Assembly (NCBI GenBank): GCA_001465935.1
Contig: LNKV01000041.1
Span: forward strand, 1-64,000
Direction: 5' to 3'
Source: Clarireedia homoeocarpa
Taxonomy: Eukaryota; Ascomycota; Leotiomycetes; Helotiales; Rutstroemiaceae
DNA: 64,000 nt
Numbering within the stretch: position 1 is the stretch's first letter; each line of letters starts with the position of its first letter. This document shows, in pieces, positions 22,744 to 33,602 of this stretch. The notes under the pieces were generated by a model that saw only the letters and a list, made by a program, of their open reading frames with translations, did not search any database and was not told the DNA's origin. The position numbers and the translations under genes were made by a program.

Positions 22744-23085
22744 GGGTCGGGTTATGGTTCTGGAGTTCCATAGACTAGTATTACAGCGGCATAGTACAAG
22801 CAAATTAATAGAATAGACACTATGAAATTTTACCTCGTTGGTGTATTGATGATGTACACATACACTTCCCACACTCGCATCTATCATATCATGGTGCGAT
22901 TGGTAACGAAGCATAGCACAAAAACAGCAAGGCCAGTGATTGACAGCCATACTGTGATTCACTCGAAATGTTATCTCTCTCACATGAACTCGATCATAAG
23001 TGCTGCAGCTTGGATGGAATCTACATGACCATAAAATACACTGAATACATCGAAAAACAGGCTGCGAGTCTGCCCAAGAACATGC
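22744..23085. other. Intergenic, convergent gene ends
   Basis: Nothing recognised between the patatin gene and the membrane-protein gene. Confidence 0.4.
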
Positions 23086-23711
23086 TCATACTGATTTAGG
23101 ACTATTCCTCTGGTGATCTCTCTGCACATCGCTCAACAGTTTGAAATGATACAATCCGAACATGACTGACATAAAAAATGTACATGTTCCCGTAACAACG
23201 CTGGTAGCGATGGTTGTCTCAGACCATGCTCTATACCCAGATGCATACATATTTATAATGATGGTTCCAAATCCAGTAACTGAGTTTACTAGACTAGGTC
23301 TAGATGAGAAAATTGTCAGCCCTTCCGTTTAGAACCACAAGGACCAAGAAGTGATAGTTACACTATTAGTCGATTGCGTATCCAAATATAATTCAATCTC
23401 CAAATCCACCATAACCAGACAATTCCAATCGCGCCGGTAGCACATGCTATAGCTGCTATCCAAAGTAGTGGGAGGTTCTTGTTATATTGCACCAAGTACT
23501 TGCTGACTTGGCCTGCTTCTTGGAAGGTTGCGGGAAGAACAAGATAGCTAGCAAGTAGAATCCAAGTGGAAAAACCAGCTAAAAGACTGTGCAGGAAAGG
23601 AATTTTTTCTAGCTGCAGTAGCATATTGGTGTAATTTGTGGCACCATTTTGAGAGGCGGGATCGCGATCATGTTTTGATGGAATTTGGAGTGCTTTCTTG
23701 AAGAAGTCCAT
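23086..23711 (-). CDS. Small four-span membrane protein
   Basis: Two minus-strand exons, 23711-23362 and 23299-23086, joined across a 62-nt intron (GTAACT donor, GCTGAC branch, CTAG acceptor), give 187 residues. The short N-terminus (MDFFKKALQIPSKHD) is cytosolic-like. Four hydrophobic spans follow: around LLAGFSTWILLASYLVL, LPLLWIAAIACATGAIGIVW, VTGFGTIIINMYASG, and TSVVTGTCTFFMSVMFGLYH. The end is hydrophilic. There is no conserved motif I can name. Small tetraspan proteins of this form are common orphan genes in leotiomycetes. Without the intron the frame would stop at 23358 after 117 residues. Confidence 0.65.
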
Positions 23712-24253
23712 CGTAGTAATTGATCTGAGAGTGTGAAAGGACGGAAAACGTATGAGGAAGATTTGGTGATAGACAGGTTAAGTCATTCATCCTGCTAGAC
23801 AACGCAACTTCAGTGGCATAAGTAGTTTCGGTATTCCAACTGCGTTCACAATTCAGAGACTACTGACTGAATTCATACGACTGTATACTGTATCATGGTT
23901 ACAGTTGCACACCAATCCAACATGACATACGACCAAACTCAATGCTAGCAATTAACCGCGCGCTATATCGACGGGAGAATGACATTCAAGGAATCTGAAA
24001 CTAAAATAAGGAAGACTGTTTGGTGGGACTCAGAAATCGCGCATATTTATCTAAACTCGATTTAATCTTTCCGTATCCAGAAAACTTGGTCCCTGTACAC
24101 GGTTTTGTTGCACATTCGAATGCTGCGAGCTTTTTCCGACCTTGGAGTATACCAGCGATCATATGAAGGCAAGAATTGTATTCAGATGATAAACGGTCGA
24201 ACTCCCACTTGGAAATGACCATACAACCGTGACTTACAGCATCTCCCGTCCAA
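23712..24253. other. Divergent intergenic region
   Basis: Separates the membrane-protein gene from the 171-codon gene; an opposing frame at 24001-24288 has no support. Confidence 0.4.
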
Positions 24254-24769
24254 ATGTCTTCATCTGAAGCTTCTCGCAAATCTCCCACACAATCCGAGCC
24301 CTCAGCCCCGTCGCTGGACGTCAGCCCTGATCTCGTACAGAAGGCCCAACCTAATTACCAGGCTACCGATGTTCCATCAATAACCATTGTCGAAATCGAC
24401 GCAGACTACGAGAAATTACCCTTTTCCCTCCCCTTGACCGGCTTCAAGAGCTTCAACAGAAAGCAGAAAGTATACTTGTCGACGCCTCCGACAGTTTCTT
24501 CCCCTTCATCCCAGCTTGATGTAATCGAAGAGGAGCAGTATGCCGCCTACGAATACTTCCCTACACGGAAACAAACCGAATGGATTGTGGTCCAGCGTGG
24601 ACACGTCGAAAGTACAATTGCGACTGTAAACAATTGGTTGAAAGCCTGGCAGGCTAGCGACACCTCGAAGGAATGTGGAAATATGGCAAATGTACTCAAA
24701 GCTCAAGCATTTATGAGGTTGGCGCAAGACAATATGGAGATCGCCTTGCAAAGTTTGAAGGGATTTTGA
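24254..24769 (+). CDS. Hypothetical protein, 171 residues
   Basis: A single exon starting MSSSEASRKSPTQSEP. The first 50 residues are Ser/Pro-rich and disordered. The rest is mixed alpha/beta (ITIVEIDADYEKLPF, TEWIVVQRGHVE) and ends in two helices (NVLKAQAFMRLAQDNMEIA). No family recognised. It sits alone between a membrane-protein gene and a minisatellite. Confidence 0.5.
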   Translation: MSSSEASRKSPTQSEPSAPSLDVSPDLVQKAQPNYQATDVPSITIVEIDADYEKLPFSLPLTGFKSFNRKQKVYLSTPPTVSSPSSQLDVIEEEQYAAYEYFPTRKQTEWIVVQRGHVESTIATVNNWLKAWQASDTSKECGNMANVLKAQAFMRLAQDNMEIALQSLKGF

Positions 24770-25009
24770 TTTTTCATAGTATAGACCTAAAGCAAAAGAC
24801 ATAAGTTATGATTTAAGCTGTACCCAAGATGGCCACAAGATGTTGTAGGGTCCAAATTGGCCAAAGAAGGATACGAGGTGGTTTTGAAGCTCTCTAACCT
24901 AAAATTTGATTTCAGTACTATGTGTGAATGATTTCCGTGTTCTGGTATGAAAGTAGTAGGCAGGAAAATTTATGTACAAATGAGCGACCGTTTGCAGATT
25001 GCGCGGGTA

Positions 25010-25184
25010 GGCATGACTGAGAGCGTCCTCAATTTTGTGAGCGAAGTTCGAAAATTGTGGACTGGCATGACTAAGTGCGTCCTCAATTTTGTGAGCGAAG
25101 TTCGAAAATTGTGGACTGGCATGACTAAGTGCATCCTCAATTTTATGACCGAAGTTCGAAAATTGTGGACTGGCATGACTAAGC
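25010..25184. repeat. 54-bp minisatellite
   Basis: Units begin GGCATGACT at 25010, 25064, 25118 and 25172, giving three full copies and a partial one. The unit is a multiple of three and open in both directions, so an 18-residue repeat (GMTKCVLNFVSEVRKLWT type) is possible, though I see no gene around it. It lies 200 bp before the JmjC-like gene. Confidence 0.85.
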
Positions 25185-25381
25185 TAGGAGCAACCTCAAA
25201 GTAAGCTCGACCCATAGGGACGATGTATCATATGACTACTACCAACCAACTGTTGCAATCAGAATCAGGTTTGAGCACCTTAGATAACGTCAATTTTTGA
25301 AATAATTTGCTTATTATTGCCATATCGAGGTGTCAAAGTCCGACATTCAACACATCTACGAAACCGACCCCAGACGAAAAC

Positions 25382-26884
25382 ATGGCATCCAGGAATCCCG
25401 TGGCCGACATAACCATACAAGCGTTGAAAATTGAGATCGAGAAGAGGCAGCAAGACCAATCACGATTACATACAAGCATTCAGGAACTCGATACTAGGAG
25501 GAAAGGGCTCACGGAGGACGTTAAGGCAAACAAGCTCCTCCTGCGAGACAAGAAGAAATTGCTCCGTTCCCTGGAGAGATCACAGAAAGATGCTACGCGA
25601 CAGCGAAAAGCACGAGCTAGGGCAACATCAGAGCAGAGGAAGAAAAGTTTGGAGAATCAAAAGCGGAGTAGAAAGCGCCAACATGCATTTCAAGATATAT
25701 GGACGCCCTACCCATCATACCGACGTGCTATTGAAAAGTTGGAAACCCATTTCGACTCCATCGTAACCGCAAACAAATCGAACGATTATGAAACGAGACT
25801 TGCGAGCCTTGGACTCTCTATTTACAAACGATGGGACCCTTTCCGGGATTTCTCCAAGACGAAAGAAAAGCACAAGATCGAGGCTTGTCTTGCTATGTTT
25901 CTATCCCTAGATGATCTCGACGAATGGCTTGAGAGCAACAGCATCGACAGATACAAGACGGCCCTAGTCAGGGTACCTAATAATACAGTGTGGGAAAAGT
26001 GTTTTCAGCCACGCGGTGACGCATTTTGGAAAGCATTCGAAGGTATCGGAGACACTCTGCTGGATATTCAGGGGATGAATGATGAAGGACTACCCGAAGT
26101 CCAACGTATCAGAGCAGCCGAAGTCAGACGTCGTTACGAAAGTGATCTCAATAGCCCAGGCGCTAAGCCAATTAATATGTTGAGCCTGAATCCCAAGTCC
26201 GGGAGTCTATTACGGCTTGGATTACACAACGATGATATGGGTTTCCTGGATACTATTGTTGACAGAGTTCACAATAGCTGTGGTCGTATCATGACAAGTA
26301 ACCTGTTCGGAAAGCTCAATTTCGAAATTCATGCAACACCAGGTGCTATTTCTGGATGGCATATGGATACCATGGGATACTACACCGTCATTTTTATGCA
26401 TGGAGATAAAGCAGACCTCAAGCTATGGGCTGTTGCGGATATTGCTCATCTCTCTGCAACCCGACAGAAACAGATATGGGCGGACTTTGGAAAGCATGGT
26501 CCTATATGGGATCCACCTGAGGATGTCAGAATTTGTGTACACCCTCTACGAAAGGGCGATTCTTTGATTATGTGGCCTGGAACTATACATGCACCAATGA
26601 CACCAACACCATGCTTAATGTCCGGATACTTAGGCTATCATAAGAAAATGGTAGGCAGATCATTTGAGGTTATCGACTTCCTCCTCAATCACCCGAATTG
26701 TACCAACGAGGATCCACCAGGCTACAGCGTGGAGATTATTCCACATATACTCGCAGCAGTGAAGAGAAGCCCGGAAGAGCATGGAGTATCGCAGTCAGAT
26801 TTGGGCAACTGTCAGCGGATTTGCAATAAGGTCATTCAGAAAGTACAGAAACCGGCCCCAGCAAAACGCAAAAGAACAAAATGA
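25382..26884 (+). CDS. JmjC-like 2-oxoglutarate oxygenase
   Basis: A single exon of 500 residues; the ATG at 25382 has a good context (GAAAACATGG) and is the first in frame. Residues about 10-105 form a basic coiled coil (KRQQDQSRLHTSIQEL, RKARARATSEQRKK). The C-terminal half holds a cupin/JmjC-type fold. GWHMDTMGYYT supplies His327 and Asp329. A later GTIHAPMTPTP supplies His403, completing an HxD...H iron triad, followed by GYLGYHKKM. GDKADLKLW between them fits the fold. JmjC enzymes hydroxylate or demethylate proteins, often histones, in the nucleus (established); the substrate here is unknown. The basic C-terminus AKRKRTK is a likely nuclear signal. Confidence 0.75.
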   Translation: MASRNPVADITIQALKIEIEKRQQDQSRLHTSIQELDTRRKGLTEDVKANKLLLRDKKKLLRSLERSQKDATRQRKARARATSEQRKKSLENQKRSRKRQHAFQDIWTPYPSYRRAIEKLETHFDSIVTANKSNDYETRLASLGLSIYKRWDPFRDFSKTKEKHKIEACLAMFLSLDDLDEWLESNSIDRYKTALVRVPNNTVWEKCFQPRGDAFWKAFEGIGDTLLDIQGMNDEGLPEVQRIRAAEVRRRYESDLNSPGAKPINMLSLNPKSGSLLRLGLHNDDMGFLDTIVDRVHNSCGRIMTSNLFGKLNFEIHATPGAISGWHMDTMGYYTVIFMHGDKADLKLWAVADIAHLSATRQKQIWADFGKHGPIWDPPEDVRICVHPLRKGDSLIMWPGTIHAPMTPTPCLMSGYLGYHKKMVGRSFEVIDFLLNHPNCTNEDPPGYSVEIIPHILAAVKRSPEEHGVSQSDLGNCQRICNKVIQKVQKPAPAKRKRTK

Positions 26885-27577
26885 TTTGCGGGGAAGGGAG
26901 CGTCTTGTTGGTGCGACTTTGTTAGATCACATATACGATGATTGTAGCTAAATTTGAAATCATGAACAGCCTACGCACTTTACTCTCTCTTTTCATACTT
27001 CTCATGATCCACCATCCCGCCTACTATAAGAACACCGTTCTTCTATTCATTGTCAACTTCATTACGTTTATCATCTCTTCCACCACGTGTGATGAACCTC
27101 ATCTTCCTTCTCCATTTAGAAAGACTATCTTAAGCTGCCTTTCCGGGATGTTTCCACATTCTCGAAGCTCCGCCGCCGAGTATGTCGGAGATAGTATTTG
27201 TGAAGGCTTTCGGAGCTGTAGGCAAGTAGAGTCGATACGATTTAAAAAGATCTTTTCGGCATCAGCGTTATTCGTCCGCTTCATTTCGATCTTCACATCT
27301 TCCTGGCCGATTGTAAAAATGTCTAGAGAGAACTTTCCGAGTCAAACCTGTAGGGTACCCCACCTGTATACAGCAGTGTGTGTGAGTAAAGCAGCGTAGC
27401 CCTGTGACTGGCCCGCAAGGCAGAGGGCAGATGTCGGACTTCAGCATGTCATTCGCTTACGCAAATGTGCAGCCGCGCATCACATATATATAGGTGGGCG
27501 AGCGCCCACCTACTTTACTCTTTGTCCTTCACTTTCGGTTAACTTTTACATTGTTTATCATCTTAAATCATACAATC
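26885..27577. other. Intergenic with promoter of the F-box gene
   Basis: An open frame at 26938-27399 is not supported. A TATA-like ACATATATATAGG lies at 27482-27494, followed at once by a perfect palindrome. Confidence 0.5.
27491..27512. promoter_or_regulatory. Perfect palindrome in the F-box gene leader
   Basis: TAGGTGGGCG-AG-CGCCCACCTA: ten-base arms around a two-base centre, 66 bp before the ATG and overlapping the TATA region. It could be an operator for a dimeric regulator or an RNA hairpin. The core TAGGTGGGC also occurs at 3198 inside a repeat. Confidence 0.5.
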
Positions 27578-28461
27578 ATGTCGGTTCGATATATTTCCAA
27601 ATCCATCGGGTCGTTAGCAGAAGAGACTGGCGAGGCGGCGTTTATGCGCGAAATGGATTATCTTCTGACAGAAAAGAAAAAACTGGAGAAGTCGATGATA
27701 AGACAGTTGGGATATTCGGTGATGGACGGTTGTCGTAAGAAGGTGTGGGCTGTAGCAGAAATGGAAGTTCAGGAGCGACAGATATGTACAGGGTGGAAAC
27801 CCGTTGTGAATGTTTTGAAAGGGGGTCAGAAGGTCCGGTGGCATTTACCGGTTGAGATTTGGTGTATGGTTTTTGAAGAGTTGTCGCTGGACGATTTGAA
27901 GCGAGTACGAAGTACATCTTGTGAGATGAGAGACTTAGTAGGACCCGTAGGACGCAAGGACACCGCGAAGATGTCGGACGCACAATACGTTCGGTATGTG
28001 AAGGGGCGTATGAGAGATGTGGCTTTGTCCCGGGTGCAGCAGGTGGAAGAGCAGAGACAGTACAACGAGTGTGTTCGAGTGTTTAAGGGACTTTATAACA
28101 GGTATGTATCATTGTTTGAATAGTCTTGAGTTTATTTGACAATAAGTGTAGGAAGAGTTGTAGGAAGAGTAAGCAAGTTGACTTTTGGGGTTCACAATAT
28201 AGACAGCCGGATGGAGAGGACTATGAAGATATTTCTGGAGGGAGTGTGACGGTTACTACGGTGGAGTTGCTGGAGGAGTGTTATTTGCAAGCAGTTTGGT
28301 TGCGGTCGCCAGTCAGATCAGTATTTGTTAATGGGTGTCCTTGTAAGTATTGTGAAGGGCAGACTTTACATGCACAGAGGAGTTTCATGGAAGAATTCCA
28401 AAGGGACGTCCTAGGTTCGGTAGTTGACGACGGCGACGAAGAGTTTGATAGTACTGGATAG
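27578..28461 (+). CDS. F-box protein
   Basis: Two exons, 27578-28101 and 28152-28461, joined over a 50-nt intron (GTATGT donor, TTTGAC branch, GTGTAG acceptor), give 277 residues starting MSVRYISKSIGSL. An F-box lies at about residues 88-125: WHLPVEIWCMVFEELSLDDL then RVRSTSCEMRDLV, matching the LPxEIxxxIFxxLxxxDLxxxRxxC pattern. Such proteins link substrates to the SCF ubiquitin ligase through Skp1. Exon 2 has NGCPCKYCEG and an acidic end. The acceptor chosen (28151) keeps the frame; the nearer AG at 28146 does not. Confidence 0.75.
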
Positions 28462-30044
28462 TCTGGTCTTAAGAAAGACGAAGAACCAATATAGGAGAAT
28501 GAAACAATGGTTGTGCCACAAGAAAGATCTTCATCTCTACTTTTAAACCACCGAGGCCTTCTCGTCTGAAGACGCTGTATTCTCTTGCTCAAGTAGTCTC
28601 CGCCTGAAGCTCCATCTCCAACACTGCGTCGTCATCCGGTATCCTCTTGATACATACGACCATACTTTTCTGGAAGTTCTTCTATCGCTTGGTGGATGTT
28701 GACAAGTTTGGAGCATACACATGATACATGTAACGGAGCACTTTCAAGAAGTTTTGACCTACCTTTCCCGGTCTCCACTAAACCAGCGCGGATGGTGACT
28801 ACGATCCAAGGAATGTTGAGCTATCGGTGACGATACAAAGCACTGATTGATACCGAAAGCCTTCATATTCCCAATTCATCCGCGGCTGCGTACGAGAGAT
28901 TATCGATTGGTCGATCCTACACCGCTCCCAAACTACCTGCATCTGCTTAAAAAGCAGGCAATCACAGTCATAGAAACCTGCCATCGATCCCTTCTACAGG
29001 CACGTATGGAGGTAGAGCCAATGATTGGAACTATGCTCTTTTGATTTGTGTGTGTTCATCGCGGTAATTCAGCTCTTCCATTCGGTTCTATACAGCAATC
29101 TCGGGATTTTGTTGTACGTTCTGGACGAACCAACAGCAAACCTAAAGCGAAGTGAAGCTTCTACCAGGGTATCAAGTTCTTGAGGTCATGTTGTAACTCA
29201 ATTGCCATTGCGGGAAAGCGAGGGCTAGGGATGGAGAAACTTAAGGAGCGTCTAACATGGCTTCCACATATGATAGCTCAGAATGAACCTTGATGATGTT
29301 TGGTACGATGAGACGTGCCAAGGTAGCTGATGCTTCTTGTACGAGCAGGTCGGAGAAACGTCAAACTAGGTGCTGGGCTTTACTTTAGGCGCAGGAGGCG
29401 ACACGGAATGCACCTACTTGAATGGATAAGAAGCGGGGAACAACAGTGACTCGGACTATCATGTTGTACTCACCCCTCGAATCAATAGGTAACACGGCCA
29501 AAGGGACCATCGATACGGCTGGATAATTCATGATCCCGCATCTTACACAGTTCTGTAGGATAACCATTTAGGATATCGGTGGCGGGTATGCACCTTTCAC
29601 CGGGAAATTACAATTTCGGACGTGCATAAGCAGGCTTCAAACGAAAAGCAAGACTATCCGTAAGCGGTCTTGGATGAAAGTGAGGCTGCATATACAGATG
29701 AATGAGATGCCCCGGTGATGTAGGCATCCTAAGTATTATCCCGTGAGCGGTTAAGGACACACTGGCAAGATCTGCAGTTGGGCTTAGCCGCTTAGGCATA
29801 TCTGATCAGTGTAGAGCTCACTCTCTCACTCTCTCACTCTCACTCTCACTCTCACTCCCTCACTCCTCTCCCTCAATCCCTCACTCTCCTACTCTCTCAC
29901 TCATTCACTTATTTTCTTGACCGTTGGCTCGTAACTTATACCGTCTAGCTTAGGCAGAACCTTCCTACCTTTGTCTTGATAAGAAATATCTTTCAAATCT
30001 TGATCCTACTCCTTCGGAGGTCTTACTCCAACCCCAAGTACTCC
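28462..30044. other. Long gene-free stretch
   Basis: No open frame here has a domain or splice support. The only structure is the pyrimidine tract at 29819-29911. Confidence 0.5.
29819..29911 (+). repeat. TCACTC-type simple repeat
   Basis: A C/T-rich tract of CACTCT/CACTCC units about 95 bp long, 135 bp upstream of the next ATG. CT-rich tracts are common in fungal promoters. Confidence 0.8.
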
Positions 30045-31358
30045 ATGATGTGCGCAGAAGATCAGCAAACGGCAGCAGTGATCGAGAACAATTTCACGAT
30101 GGAATTGCAAGGAACGGAAACAACTGAGCTTGTCGCAGAGAATGAAATCACTAGGGAACCGTCGGATCGGGCTCGCCGTATATTACGGAACCTCGAGGAG
30201 TATGGTGCGAAGCATGGCCGTGTATCTCTTCAGGTGCTGGATCTCGTTAGGGAACTTGAAGAACTTAAGGAGGAGCCTTATAAGACATATACATCTCTGG
30301 TGTGGGACATTGCTACACTCTCTAAATATATTCCCACAGAGCACGTCCGAGCCTTTTTCCGGCCCCTTCTTTCCAAAAAATTCCTTGATCTTGAAATCAA
30401 TCATGTTCTTAATGATGAGAAGGCAATGAATGCTTTCAAGGGATTGGAGGTTCCCCTTACGATGGCTTATTTCATGATGCTATGGAATAAGGATCGTTTT
30501 CAAAATCAGGTATCTGGCCCGCCTCGATACAAAGGTATACCACCGCCTCCACCCGGATTTCGTCCCTACAGATCGGGCGGGGGGTTTCATGGAGCACCGC
30601 CACCGCTCGAAAGTCAACGTTACGACAATCCCCCACCACCGCCGCCCAGAAATAGGGATTTATGGGATGACGACGAAGTCTATATACCTCCTCATGGCAA
30701 TAACGACTGCGAGTCTTTCATAGATAGATACAGGATTATCTACCCCCTCGAGGATCCAAAACCTCTAAACGACAAAAAAGATTTTCCGTATCGACTCGCG
30801 GAAAAATATAACCCGAACAACAGTATATCTGCAGAAGTTCCAGGTTGGGCGGTCAAATACTTCGGCATCAAATTACGCGCACACAATTGCAACGACCTAT
30901 TTCTTCATCTACCGCTTCATATCATGATATCAGCCGGTATGCACTTCTGGAGAAGGCTGCAAGTTGAAAGAGAAACAACGACTATGAATGATGTACGAGA
31001 GGTGCTGCTCTGTCTTTTCGAGACAATAGATGAGCTTCAGCAAAAGTACGAGCATCAGGCAGGGTCTAATCATATGACATTACTGTTTCTTACATCCTAC
31101 CTTGGTCAGGAAGTCACAATATGCAGCCGGAGCAAGCAAACCAAGTGGACGGGAGAGATTCGTGGAATATGGTCGGACGATGTAGTAGCAACCTCAGTTA
31201 ACTTTGAAGGCTGGAACAAAAGTAACAAGACTCCTTGCAATACCTGGTATATACTGAATGACTTTGGACCGGATTGGGAAATAGAAATAGTTGGCGAGAA
31301 GAAGAGTTGTAATGCTTTGATTCCTTGGATGCCAGTGGATGATGAGGGTCCTGCCTGA
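30045..31358 (+). CDS. Hypothetical protein with polyproline segments
   Basis: A single exon of 437 residues from ATG 30045 (a second ATG follows at once). The N-terminal 150 residues look helical (RRILRNLEEYGAKHG, VLDLVRELEELKEE). The middle (about 160-215) is disordered, with GIPPPPPGFRP, GAPPPLES and NPPPPPPRNRD, likely SH3- or WW-type ligands. The C-terminal half is globular and Trp-rich (VPGWAVKYFGI, SAGMHFWRRLQ, GWNKSNKTPCNTW). The organisation suggests an adaptor (inference). I do not recognise the family. Confidence 0.6.
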   Translation: MMCAEDQQTAAVIENNFTMELQGTETTELVAENEITREPSDRARRILRNLEEYGAKHGRVSLQVLDLVRELEELKEEPYKTYTSLVWDIATLSKYIPTEHVRAFFRPLLSKKFLDLEINHVLNDEKAMNAFKGLEVPLTMAYFMMLWNKDRFQNQVSGPPRYKGIPPPPPGFRPYRSGGGFHGAPPPLESQRYDNPPPPPPRNRDLWDDDEVYIPPHGNNDCESFIDRYRIIYPLEDPKPLNDKKDFPYRLAEKYNPNNSISAEVPGWAVKYFGIKLRAHNCNDLFLHLPLHIMISAGMHFWRRLQVERETTTMNDVREVLLCLFETIDELQQKYEHQAGSNHMTLLFLTSYLGQEVTICSRSKQTKWTGEIRGIWSDDVVATSVNFEGWNKSNKTPCNTWYILNDFGPDWEIEIVGEKKSCNALIPWMPVDDEGPA

Positions 31359-32675
31359 GCAGGGATTTCGCGATTCTTGTTTTGCTTTCATTTCCTTTCC
31401 ACTAATTAATTCTCTTATCTGTCTCGGTCAATTCAACATTGATGGCGCACATAACCTTGCGGAGGCGTTACCCTCTTAAAAGTCGATTTGCAGTTATTGT
31501 TATTTTCAGGTTTGTTCGATGATGATCATAGGATAATGGAAAGCTAGTTATTTTCCTTCAACACCTGCGCAGACCGATATGTGATTGGCTTTGCAAGATA
31601 CTTGGTGGTCGTGTTTTGCAGTTTACATAGGTATAGTGTTTTGGATTCATCTGAATTGCAGGAGGTTCCGCTTGTTGGAATATGCATGCGTCAGGGAGGG
31701 TTCAGGGTGATAAGCGAGCGGGTAGATCCTCCGTCTGTGAGTCATACAGTAACACTGTGGAGCTTGCTGTAGTTTCGTACTCTTACTGTACGCAGCTGCC
31801 CTTTGTGGTGTGGCGTGTGTGGCCACAGTGATGTTGTTTTGTTGGTGGCAGAACAAGGCGGTATGGATGGTCACAAGCCAGTGATAACTGGCGGAGCTTC
31901 CGGCTTTCCTACTTCCCTCACCGGAAAAGCTCGCTTTTTTTTCTCTCTTTTCGCAAATCGAACTTTCGCTAAGTGGCAAGGATGCGACATACCTAAGCAT
32001 TTATCGTACCAATCAAGCACCACACCTTTTTGAGCACATGCTCCTCGTTTATCCAATCATTATCCTTATCTACCCTATTCGCTATCGGCGTACAGTTATG
32101 ACATCGAAGATTTTACCTGCGCCTTTGTAATTCCCTCAACTCGTCGGAGTTGTCGCACATACGTTTGTGTCTTTTTTTTTTTTTCAATTCCATTTCACCA
32201 TTCCTGTCGGCATAGGTTCTTCAAATTTGCACTTGGCCATCCCAAAGCCTTCTCATCTAGCTATGAGCTTTTTCTTTAATTCGGCCTTACTATAAAGCCT
32301 CACCGGCGCACTCACATTAATACTACATGATAGCCTGATGGTACTGATGATGCCTAACCATGAAAATCTGCCGGACAGTAATTGCAACCCACTCTCCACT
32401 TTAATTACTTGTCGTCGCCCTCATTGTGATTTCGGTGTCAAAGTAAACCCTGACCTGCTTTATATACTCCTCCACAAACATATTCTATTCCATCCACTAT
32501 CTAGAAACATTGCATCCTTTAGTACTATTCAACACTTTCGCCTCGAACTTCTGAGCTTCGGTAGCCTCATCGTCATCATAAGAGCGTATCCGGAGAAATT
32601 GGGTTACCCACCATCGACACGCAGAACATTTCATTATTCTCTATCGTCCTCCTTCCTATTATCATTTTATCGACC
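31359..32675. other. Long intergenic region
   Basis: No gene supported. It contains a T12 run near 32172 and CT-rich DNA before the next start, consistent with promoter sequence. Confidence 0.5.
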
Positions 32676-33484
32676 ATGGAATTTCATCACATAGGCATTT
32701 CCGAGGTACCAGGTCTCAATAAGCCGTTGACGGCGGAAGAGTTAGCTGCGAGTTGCGAAATGTAAGGAAATTCAATTCTTCGAGGCGATTAAATCACAAC
32801 TAATATGATGCATATAGCTACAATACTCTTCCAGACGATGCCGACCAGCCCCAAATCCTTGAATCCCATATACATGCGCTCACAGAACTGTTCGTTCGAC
32901 ATCGCGCCCATCGGGTCCTAGGTCTTCACCTTGTCCATGCACATTTTAGAATACCAGAGAGCACAGCCATGCTAGGCGTCAACTACGAGAAACCACACTG
33001 CCGTTGGACAAAACCTACAAATATTGATACTATAGACATAAGGAACATACATGCGCATATATCTGTTCTCGCCAAAGATGGGTTTCATCCATATGAATAT
33101 CAAGTAGGCCCTGCGCCCGATCTGTCAGATGTTGATTCTGCTTTCCTCCCAGAGTTCGCCAAGTACCTTAACGAAAATAGGTTATCAACCCTACTTGGTC
33201 TTCAAGTCATCGACCAAGATGATTCGCAAATGCTTGAGCTCATTCTTCCCATGTCCACCATCATGCTAAGTACCGCCGATCTCCACGACTGCAACCGTGC
33301 TAGGCAGACTGGCTGGAAGTTTGCCATTGAGCATGGAAAGCCGCGTATGCACAAACCAAATGAGACGCATGGTACACATGCCAACGGGCACGACGTTTTC
33401 AATGAAGGCACACCTCATCCACAACTAGAGACCTTTTCTGACCTCACAAATGCTCTTGTCCAAACTGGAATACTTCGTGTTTGA
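32676..33484 (+). CDS. Hypothetical protein, 250 residues
   Basis: Two exons, 32676-32761 and 32818-33484, across a 56-nt intron (GTAAGG donor, AACTAAT branch, ATAG acceptor). The start is MEFHHIGISEVPGLNK. Sequence elements include many histidines (ESHIHALTELFVRHRAHR, LGLHLVHAHFRIPE, NIHAHISVL). The acidic C-terminal half contains HGTHANGHDVFNEG. No signal peptide or membrane span. The family is not known to me. The histidine spacing could bind metal, but no known motif is matched. Convergent with the gene at 33603. Confidence 0.6.
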
Positions 33485-33602
33485 TAGAGTTGTTTGAGAC
33501 GGACTAGAAGTTTGCGGGTTGTTGGAACAAAATACTCGATTGAGGAAATGGAGAATAGGATTAGGTATATAGGCCATATCATTGTTGGTTGTATACCTTT
33601 TC

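Noticed and set aside
25010..25184. Possible CRISPR-like repeat array
   Set aside because: The units are contiguous with no spacers, and the genome is eukaryotic.
26938..27399. 153-codon frame with a hydrophobic start between the JmjC-like and F-box genes
   Set aside because: The apparent signal-like region is plain AT-rich DNA, and the rest has no family resemblance; it overlaps the F-box promoter.
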